NCBI RefSeq assembly: GCF_000426345.1
Contig: NZ_AUFE01000053.1
Location: forward strand, 1 to 36,741
Source of the DNA: Cupriavidus phytohabitans
Lineage (GTDB): Bacteria > Pseudomonadota > Gammaproteobacteria > Burkholderiales > Burkholderiaceae
Direction of reading: 5' to 3'
DNA: 36,741 bases
Position numbers and translations under genes: made by a program. The notes beneath the pieces are model-generated. The model was not told the DNA's origin. It saw only the letters and a program-made list of their open reading frames with translations, and did not search any database. Positions 31,716 to 36,741 of the stretch are shown piece after piece. Position 1 is the stretch's first letter; every line of letters begins with the position of its first letter.

Positions 31716-31748
31716 GGGGAGACCGTCGCGCGCTGGCGCGACCTCCCC
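31716..31748 (+). promoter_or_regulatory. Very stable intercistronic hairpin
   Basis: GGGGAG-ACC-GTCGCGC-GCTG-GCGCGAC-CTCCCC pairs over 6+7 bp with one 3-base bulge. It lies in the 137-bp gap between the dehydratase and transporter genes. There is no T-run, so it more likely stabilises the upstream mRNA 3' end or tunes expression than ends transcription fully. Confidence 0.55.
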
Positions 31749-31794
31749 TCGGGAGCCGCCCATATCACCACCATTCGATGGCTGGAGCAGGATC

Positions 31795-33132
31795 ATGATG
31801 ACAGTTTCCACCCCCGCCGCGCGGCAGCAAGCGGCGCCATTGCACACGAGCGACGAGGTGCGGCGTACCTTTGCCAAGGTCACGCTGCGCATTATTCCGT
31901 TTCTTTTCGTCTGCTACGTGTTTGCCTATCTGGATCGCGTCAATATTGGCTTTGCCGCGCTGCAGATGAAACAGGATCTCGCGTTCTCGGACGCCGTCTA
32001 CGGGCTTGGTGCCGGCATTTTCTTCCTCGGTTATTTCCTGTTCGAGGTGCCCAGCAACCTGCTACTCGAAAAGATTGGCGCGCGCAAGACGCTGATGCGG
32101 ATCATGGTCGTTTGGGGGTGCATATCGGCGAGCTTTGCGTTCATCACCACGCCCACGCAGTTCTATGTCGCGCGCTTCCTGCTGGGCGCGTTTGAAGCCG
32201 GATTCTTCCCCGGTATCGTGCTCTATCTGACGTACTGGTATCCGCCCGCCATGCGCGGAAAGATCATTACGCTCTTCATGTCGGCGATTGCGGTGTCGGG
32301 TGTGATTGGTGGCCCACTGTCGGGCTGGATCATGGTCAATATGACCGGCGCGTCGGGGCTTGGCGGCTGGCAGTGGCTGTTCATTATCGAGGCGGTGCCG
32401 TCGATCATCCTCGGCGTGCTGGTGATGTTTGTGCTGTCCGACAAGCCGGCTGACGCCCGGTGGCTCACGGCGCGGGAAAAAGACATCCTGATCCATGAAG
32501 TGGGCGAAACTGGCACGCACGGCCACGATCATTCCTTCGTGAAGACCCTGCGAGACCCGCGGCTGTATGCGCTGTCGATGATTTACTTCACGATCGCCGC
32601 CGGCCTTTACATCATCAGTTTCTGGCTCCCGGAGATGGTTCGCAGCTATCACGTCACCAATCCACTGCAGATCGGCATCCTGACGGCGATTCCTTATGTG
32701 GTGACGTGCGTCGGCATGGTGATTGTCGGCAAGCATTCCGACAAGACCGGCGAGCGCCGCTGGCACGTGGCGCTGGGCATGATCGTCGCTGCGATTGGCC
32801 TGGTGGCGGTAACGCTTGTCCATAGCAGCCTGGTTGTCGCGCTGGTCGTATTCTCGATTACCACGCTCGGCATCCTGACCGCCATGCCACTGTTCTGGAC
32901 GATTCCCACCTCGTACCTGTCCGCATCCGGTGCGGCGGGTGGCATTGCGGTCATCAACAGTATTGGCCTGATCGGCGGTTTTGCCAGCCCTTCCGTGCTC
33001 GGCTGGGTCAAGATTACGACCGGGTCGCTGAATTACGGGCTATACACGTTTGCGATAACGCTGGTACTGGGCGCCATTCTGCTGCTCACGGCCATGCCCC
33101 AGCGATTGCTCAAGGGCGACGCTCGCGTTTGA
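31795..33132 (+). CDS. MFS transporter, anion:cation symporter (ACS) type
   Basis: This 445-residue transporter has 12 helices. The N-terminal part has the ACS signature VCYVFAYLDRVNIGFAALQM, FFLGYFLFEVPSNLLLEKIG and ARFLLGAFEAGFFPGIVLYL. These features mark the family of tartrate, phthalate, glucarate/galactonate and 4-hydroxyphenylacetate symporters. It is placed between the enolase-superfamily enzyme and the dehydrogenase, so it probably imports their substrate, an organic acid, with protons. ATG at 31795 or 31798 is possible; GGAG lies about 10 bases upstream. The next gene starts 15 bp after its stop. Confidence 0.88.
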   Translation: MMTVSTPAARQQAAPLHTSDEVRRTFAKVTLRIIPFLFVCYVFAYLDRVNIGFAALQMKQDLAFSDAVYGLGAGIFFLGYFLFEVPSNLLLEKIGARKTLMRIMVVWGCISASFAFITTPTQFYVARFLLGAFEAGFFPGIVLYLTYWYPPAMRGKIITLFMSAIAVSGVIGGPLSGWIMVNMTGASGLGGWQWLFIIEAVPSIILGVLVMFVLSDKPADARWLTAREKDILIHEVGETGTHGHDHSFVKTLRDPRLYALSMIYFTIAAGLYIISFWLPEMVRSYHVTNPLQIGILTAIPYVVTCVGMVIVGKHSDKTGERRWHVALGMIVAAIGLVAVTLVHSSLVVALVVFSITTLGILTAMPLFWTIPTSYLSASGAAGGIAVINSIGLIGGFASPSVLGWVKITTGSLNYGLYTFAITLVLGAILLLTAMPQRLLKGDARV

Positions 33133-33147
33133 TTAAAAGGAGACATC

Positions 33148-34077
33148 ATGCGAATTCTGGTTTTGGGCGCCGGCGCGATCGGCGGCTACTATGGCGGCCG
33201 GTTGGTCCAGCACGGCGCGGACGTAACCTTTCTTGTGCGCCCGGCGCGGCGCGCGATTCTCGAACGCGATGGGCTGAATATTCGCAGCCAGTATGGTGAT
33301 TTCCACGCTGCGGTGAAAACGGTCACCCAGGAGGAGCTGGACGGGCACTTTGACATCGTGCTGCTGACCAGCAAGGCCTATGACCAAGATTCCGCCATCG
33401 AAGCCATTCGCCCCGCCGTGGGCCCGAATACCGCTGTTCTGCCGTTGCTGAATGGCATGGCGCATATCGACAAGCTCAACGCAACCTTTGGTGCGGATCG
33501 CGTGCTCGGCGGGCTGGCGAAAATCATCGTCACGCTCGACAAGGACGGCACGATCCAGCATCTGAACGATTGGTGTTATATCAAGTTCGGCGAACAGTCG
33601 GGCGTCATGAGCGACCGGGTGCTGGCCCTGCAGCGGGCGTTTCCACAAGACAGCGTCAAGGCCAGTGCCGTGCCCGACATCATGCATAACCTGTGGGAGA
33701 AGTTCGTCCACCTTTCCACCGTGGCCACGGTTACTACGCTGCTGCGCGCCAGCGTCGGTGAAATCGCCACTGTGCCAGGCGGTACAGAATTCTTCTATCA
33801 GGTGCTGGCAGTTCACGAGCAGGTCGCCGCGCGCGAGGGATATCCGATGACCGGCGCATTCCTGGCCGAATATCGGGCGTTGTTCGCCAATAAGGAATCG
33901 GCGTACGTTCCGTCGATTTTGCGCGACCTGGAACGGAAGTCGGCCATCGAGGGCGAGCACATTGTCGGGTACATGCTCTCGCGTATCCGGGCGCATGGCC
34001 TGGACGAGACCATCCATCGGATTTGCTGGCTGAACTTGCAGGCCTATGAAGTAAGGCGGGCAGCCGGCAGGCTCTGA
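33148..34077 (+). CDS. Ketopantoate reductase family dehydrogenase
   Basis: This 309-residue protein has an N-terminal Rossmann domain (ILVLGAGAIGGYYGGRLVQH; GxGxxG at residues 7-12) and a C-terminal helical domain. Family features are LLTSKAYD (lysine near residue 75), LPLLNGMAH (asparagine near 98) and NLWEKFVHLSTVATVTTLLR (the catalytic-lysine helix). PanE itself reduces ketopantoate for vitamin B5. This gene sits in a catabolic operon, so it more likely oxidises or reduces a 2-keto/2-hydroxy acid formed by the pathway. AAAAGGAGA before the ATG is a strong ribosome binding site. Confidence 0.85.
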   Translation: MRILVLGAGAIGGYYGGRLVQHGADVTFLVRPARRAILERDGLNIRSQYGDFHAAVKTVTQEELDGHFDIVLLTSKAYDQDSAIEAIRPAVGPNTAVLPLLNGMAHIDKLNATFGADRVLGGLAKIIVTLDKDGTIQHLNDWCYIKFGEQSGVMSDRVLALQRAFPQDSVKASAVPDIMHNLWEKFVHLSTVATVTTLLRASVGEIATVPGGTEFFYQVLAVHEQVAAREGYPMTGAFLAEYRALFANKESAYVPSILRDLERKSAIEGEHIVGYMLSRIRAHGLDETIHRICWLNLQAYEVRRAAGRL

Positions 34078-34128
34078 TCTACCCTAATCGTGCTCAGGAA
34101 GGCACATTTGTAAACCTCGGCCGCCTGG

Positions 34129-34152
34129 AATTAACTGCCCACAATTAACAAT
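34129..34152. promoter_or_regulatory. Probable GntR binding site before its own gene
   Basis: Two direct copies of AATTAAC (34129-34135 and 34143-34149) are spaced 14 bp apart. The second merges into AACAAT (34147-34152), the half-site found in the operator at 30423-30442. It is about 113 bp before the GntR start and suggests autoregulation. Confidence 0.45.
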
Positions 34153-34264
34153 CGCCTTCGCCGGGCGGTATGATGCGAGTCATCCGCCCTGGCAGCCCAG
34201 GCTAGCGCCTTGCACCCGCTCCATGGTTGGTTCGGGTGCGTTTTCCGTTTCCGGTCAAGCATTT

Positions 34265-34945
34265 ATGAGTACTCGCATTGAAATCGACAAACGCAGCCTT
34301 GATCGGCAGGCCGCCGACTGGATTCGCGACGCCATTTTTTCTGGCAACCTCGCGCCCGGCTCCCGGCTTACCGAAATAGCGCTGGCGAAACAGATCGGCC
34401 TGTCGCGTTCGACGGTCCGTGCCGGCATGCAGCGCCTGGCCAGTGAAGGACTTCTGATCCAGCACGCCTATACCGGATGGGAAGTCGTGTCGCTGTCGGC
34501 GGAAGACGCCTGGGAGCTTTATACGCTTCGCAGCAACCTGGAAGGCATGGCCTCGAAACTGGCTGCCGCGAATATCGACGACGCCGGCCGCAAGAAACTG
34601 CGCGAGGCACTGGCCGCGCTGAAATCCGCCATCGCCGATATGGATCGCCGCCGCATCGCCGAGGCGGACCTGGCTTTTCACAAGACGGTTGTCGCGCTGT
34701 CAGGGCATCGCCGCCTGATCGTCCAGTATGGTTTGATCAGCGACCCGGTGATGCTCTACATCCTCATGACGACGAAGCTGATGGAGTATTCAGAAGCCAT
34801 TTATGCCGAGCACGAGCATATGGCGTCGGCGATCCTGCAGGGCGATACGGCGGAAGCCGAGAAACTGGCCCATGACTATGCGCAGATGCATGGCGAGCGT
34901 CTGGTGAAGGTCTTGCAGACGCAAGGCGAGTTTCAGGACGTTTGA
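34265..34945 (+). CDS. GntR-family regulator, FCD type
   Basis: This 226-residue protein has a GntR winged helix at about residues 10-75 (ADWIRDAIFSGNLAPGSRLT, EIALAKQIGLSRSTVRAGMQ, RLASEGLL) and a C-terminal all-helical FCD ligand domain (LYTLRSNLEGMASKLAA, ADLAFHKTVVALSGHRRL, EHEHMASAILQGD, HDYAQMHGERL). The Asp-His-His set of the FCD metal site is present. It is in the same direction as the dehydratase operon, 187 bp after its last gene, and probably represses it until the acid substrate binds. ATG 34265 (MSTRIEIDKRSL) fits the family; a start at 34223 adds a non-family leader. The ribosome binding site is weak. Confidence 0.85.
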   Translation: MSTRIEIDKRSLDRQAADWIRDAIFSGNLAPGSRLTEIALAKQIGLSRSTVRAGMQRLASEGLLIQHAYTGWEVVSLSAEDAWELYTLRSNLEGMASKLAAANIDDAGRKKLREALAALKSAIADMDRRRIAEADLAFHKTVVALSGHRRLIVQYGLISDPVMLYILMTTKLMEYSEAIYAEHEHMASAILQGDTAEAEKLAHDYAQMHGERLVKVLQTQGEFQDV

Positions 34946-34952
34946 AGCAGAA

Positions 34953-34983
34953 CGGCGCCGACACGTGTTGAGCGTCGGCGCCG
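34953..34983 (+). terminator. Hairpin after the GntR gene
   Basis: CGGCGCCGAC (34953-34962) and GTCGGCGCCG (34974-34983) are perfect 10-bp arms with an 11-base loop, starting 7 bases after the GntR stop. It is GC-rich and very stable, without a T-run. It lies between convergent genes, so it may act in both directions. Confidence 0.6.
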
Positions 34984-35000
34984 CGAATCATCGGGCCTTG

Positions 35001-35040
35001 GTCGTCTCAGTCGTCTCAGTCGTCTCAGTCGTCTCAGTCG
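35001..35040. repeat. Four tandem copies of GTCGTCTCA plus GTCG
   Basis: Four perfect 9-bp copies (35001-35036) and a partial fifth lie against the 3' end of the metallo-beta-lactamase gene, including its TGA stop. Read on the minus strand, the unit GACTGAGAC carries a stop codon in each copy in frame with that gene. Confidence 0.95.
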
Positions 35041-35933
35041 TAATAGGCGGGAAGCAGCTTGAGCTGTTCGGCCTGATGCTTGTCATGATTGATGAACAGC
35101 TTCGCCTTGTAGGTTGCCATCAGTTTCCTGACTTTTTCCATCGACGCGAGCGAATCCGAATTATTGGTATTCAGCGACGGCACGATGCTTCGCTCGAAGT
35201 TACCTTCCAGATGCACCACGTCGCCAGACAGGATCACAAATCCCGAATTCTTCAGGTGGACCATTAGCGACTGGCTGCCCGGCGTGTGGCCTGGCGTGGC
35301 CACTAGCGTCACGCTGCCATCGCCGAAAACGTCGGTATCCCCTTCAACCAGCTTGAGGTCCTTCGGTTTTCCCATCAGCTTGCGCGCTAGCGCCATCAGC
35401 TGGTTGACGTTCTCGTTCGACCCATTGGGCGAATGAATCCAGTCATACTCGGCCTTCTGCATGAGAATCGTCGAGTTCGGGAACAGGCCCACATTGCCGA
35501 TATGGTCGCCGTGGGTGTGCGAAATTGCCACGCGGCCTACGTCATCCGGCTTGAGTCCGAGTTCCGCCAGTTGGCCCGTCAGCGTCTTGTCGAGGTGATA
35601 GACGATCAGTTTCGGCAGCGTGGACCACCCCTTGGGATCCTTGTACGACGATTCGGGCACGCCGGTATCCCAGAGCAGCCAATCCTTTCCGTGCTTGACC
35701 AGCCAGCAGGTCGACGAGAACTCGACGCTCTTGCCGACATTCTCGCCCGGTGTCCACACCGATTCGTCATTGGCCAGAGAGCGGCCGCAATCCACGCGGT
35801 ACAGCCTGTCGGCCAAACCGGCCCGGGTGGCGTCTGGCAGCGCGGACGCCGCATGCGCAACCGGCGCGCCTTCCAGCATGAACAGCAGAGACACCAGCGC
35901 AGATGTCAGCGCCACTTTTGTTTGCCTCAGCAT
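35034..35933 (-). CDS. Exported metallo-beta-lactamase-fold hydrolase (AHL-lactonase-like)
   Basis: This 299-residue protein has a signal peptide (MLRQTKVALTSALVSLLFML, cleavage after VAHA near residue 28). The metallo-beta-lactamase domain has the zinc motif SHTHGDHIG (HxHxDH), a later ATPGHTPGSQSL histidine, LSGDVVH aspartate and a final INHDKH histidine. This is the ligand set of the N-acyl homoserine lactonase-like subgroup. It acts in the periplasm, probably opening a lactone or hydrolysing an ester. AGGAGA 7 bases upstream sets the ATG. It is 36 bp downstream of the cupin gene and clearly in its operon. It is convergent with the GntR gene. Lactone hydrolysis would suit a sugar-acid pathway, but the link to the neighbouring operon is inference. 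Confidence 0.87.
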   Translation of the reverse strand: MLRQTKVALTSALVSLLFMLEGAPVAHAASALPDATRAGLADRLYRVDCGRSLANDESVWTPGENVGKSVEFSSTCWLVKHGKDWLLWDTGVPESSYKDPKGWSTLPKLIVYHLDKTLTGQLAELGLKPDDVGRVAISHTHGDHIGNVGLFPNSTILMQKAEYDWIHSPNGSNENVNQLMALARKLMGKPKDLKLVEGDTDVFGDGSVTLVATPGHTPGSQSLMVHLKNSGFVILSGDVVHLEGNFERSIVPSLNTNNSDSLASMEKVRKLMATYKAKLFINHDKHQAEQLKLLPAYYD

Positions 35934-35969
35934 TACCTATTCTCCTGGTGAAAATAATCAAATGGGATA

Positions 35970-36359
35970 TCAGGGCGCACGCAGCACCAGCGGCTTGTTC
36001 TTCTCGGCAATATAGTGAGCAATTGCCTTGAACCGCGCCGTGCCGGTGTTGCAGACGTTATGCATTTCTTCCTGGCCGAACTGCAGCGGTCGCCCTGCCA
36101 CAAGCCTCTGGTCCGGCTTGCTGTCGAACTTGGCGACCGCCTCGCCTTCGAGCACGTAGGCGCTTTCGATCCCCGGGTGTGCATGCCGGGTCGTGCACTG
36201 CCCGGGTTCGAGTTCGGCAATCACGCTGACCGTCTCGTAACCGGGCGGATAGTCGATGGTCTGTAGCGGAGTGCGCTTCTGGGCAAGCGCGTTGGTGCCT
36301 GCGGCCAGCAGGACGACTCCGGAAGCAAAAACGGCCAGCGATCGTGTTGAGTAATTCAT
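35970..36359 (-). CDS. Exported cupin-domain protein
   Basis: This 129-residue protein has a signal peptide (MNYSTRSLAVFASGVVLLAA, cleavage after NALA near residue 26) and one small cupin barrel. Cupin motif 1 is TTRHAHPGIESAYVLEGEAV (metal-binding His, His, Glu) and motif 2 is RPLQFGQEEMHNVCNTG (His). It may bind a metal and a small organic acid, as an isomerase or binding protein. GGAGA 8 bases before the ATG at 36359 fixes the start; an upstream ATG at 36446 has no such site. It is the first gene of a two-gene operon with the exported hydrolase, and both proteins are periplasmic. Confidence 0.85.
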   Translation of the reverse strand: MNYSTRSLAVFASGVVLLAAGTNALAQKRTPLQTIDYPPGYETVSVIAELEPGQCTTRHAHPGIESAYVLEGEAVAKFDSKPDQRLVAGRPLQFGQEEMHNVCNTGTARFKAIAHYIAEKNKPLVLRAP

Positions 36360-36439
36360 GGTGTTGTCTCCTAATAGATCTTTGTTATGGCTGTACTGCG
36401 GGGGGATTAACTGACAATCCACCCAAGTTACTGTAAGCA

Positions 36440-36741
36440 TCAACAAGCCTTATAAGCGGCATGTCGATGAGGCTTTGGGCGAGGCGGACGAGGTTTGTTG
36501 CGATCCGGTCGCACGCGATGGGCACGTGTTGCGATCAAAGCCAAGGTCTCATTCAGGGCAGCCTTGGCCCAGCGCAAGCCGAGCAGCGCCGCTGACAGGA
36601 CAGGTTTGAGAGCCGTGATGGCGAAGGTTCGGTTGATACGACGGTCCGAGTCAATCTCATGTTCCTGCGCGGCGCTGAGGCAGCATAGGGCGTGCAAGTT
36701 GTCGCTGAGGATTTTGGCGCCGAAGTCCTGCCTCGCGGCCA
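36440..36741 (-). CDS. IS4-type transposase, C-terminal part (cut by window end)
   Basis: The frame is open from the right edge and reads ARQDFGAKILSDNLHALCCL, then INRTFAITALKPVLSAALLG, and ends PRPPRPKPHRHAAYKAC. This is the typical C-terminal region of IS4-family DDE transposases (RQDFxAK, then a basic PKPxxxAYK tail). The catalytic part lies beyond the window. It is on the minus strand and ends 80 bp before the cupin gene, so its presence may affect the cupin promoter. Confidence 0.7.
   Translation of the reverse strand, partial: AARQDFGAKILSDNLHALCCLSAAQEHEIDSDRRINRTFAITALKPVLSAALLGLRWAKAALNETLALIATRAHRVRPDRNKPRPPRPKPHRHAAYKAC

Noticed and set aside
33133..34017. Antisense frame of 294 codons over the ketopantoate-reductase-like gene
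   Set aside because: Shadow frame. The sense strand has the Rossmann motif and a strong ribosome binding site.

Overview
The window looks like accessory DNA of a GC-rich betaproteobacterium of the Burkholderiales, most likely the Cupriavidus/Ralstonia group. The basis is base composition, Shine-Dalgarno starts, the many LysR/GntR/TetR regulators beside catabolic genes, and the family make-up. This is inference, because no rRNA or housekeeping marker is present. Both ends are cut through insertion sequences: an IS701-type transposase on the left and an IS4-type transposase on the right.

Layout. 1-1.4 kb: IS tail that has truncated hpaI, then intact hpaH (aromatic meta-cleavage). 1.5-2.4 kb: divergent LysR. 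2.4-3.2 kb: non-coding, with 13 perfect copies of an 8-bp repeat. 3.2-5.9 kb: methyltransferase and FAD oxidoreductase facing a TetR. 6.3-9.4 kb: a sulfur-stress-like locus (ArsR-rhodanese regulator, GDCCVxC protein, MFS transporter), with the metallo-beta-lactamase gene internally deleted and the rhodanese gene frameshifted. 9.5-15.0 kb: a coherent D-aspartate/dicarboxylate operon (LysR; aspartate ammonia-lyase, DAACS symporter, double-domain Asp/Glu racemase). 15.0-16.5 kb: a mosaic of IS5 and group II intron fragments.

16.6-26.6 kb: small membrane protein, exported protein, YbhGFSR-like efflux system (HlyD, double ATPase, two permeases), ABC1/UbiB kinase, eroded fragments including a DUF3141 protein piece, and an exported DPYTDGA-repeat protein. 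Two FNR/ANR-like palindromes lie here, each centred 31 bp before a plausible -10 box (that is, at about -41.5). This suggests an oxygen-responsive island. 25.4-29.4 kb: a transposon graveyard (ISL3, ISKra4-like, scrambled Tn3 transposase).

30.4-35.0 kb: a catabolic operon (enolase-superfamily dehydratase/racemase, ACS-type MFS transporter, ketopantoate-reductase-like dehydrogenase, GntR/FCD regulator) with matching ATTGTT/AACAAT operator halves. 35.0-36.4 kb: convergent cupin and exported metallo-beta-lactamase-fold hydrolase genes. No tRNA, rRNA or CRISPR array was seen.
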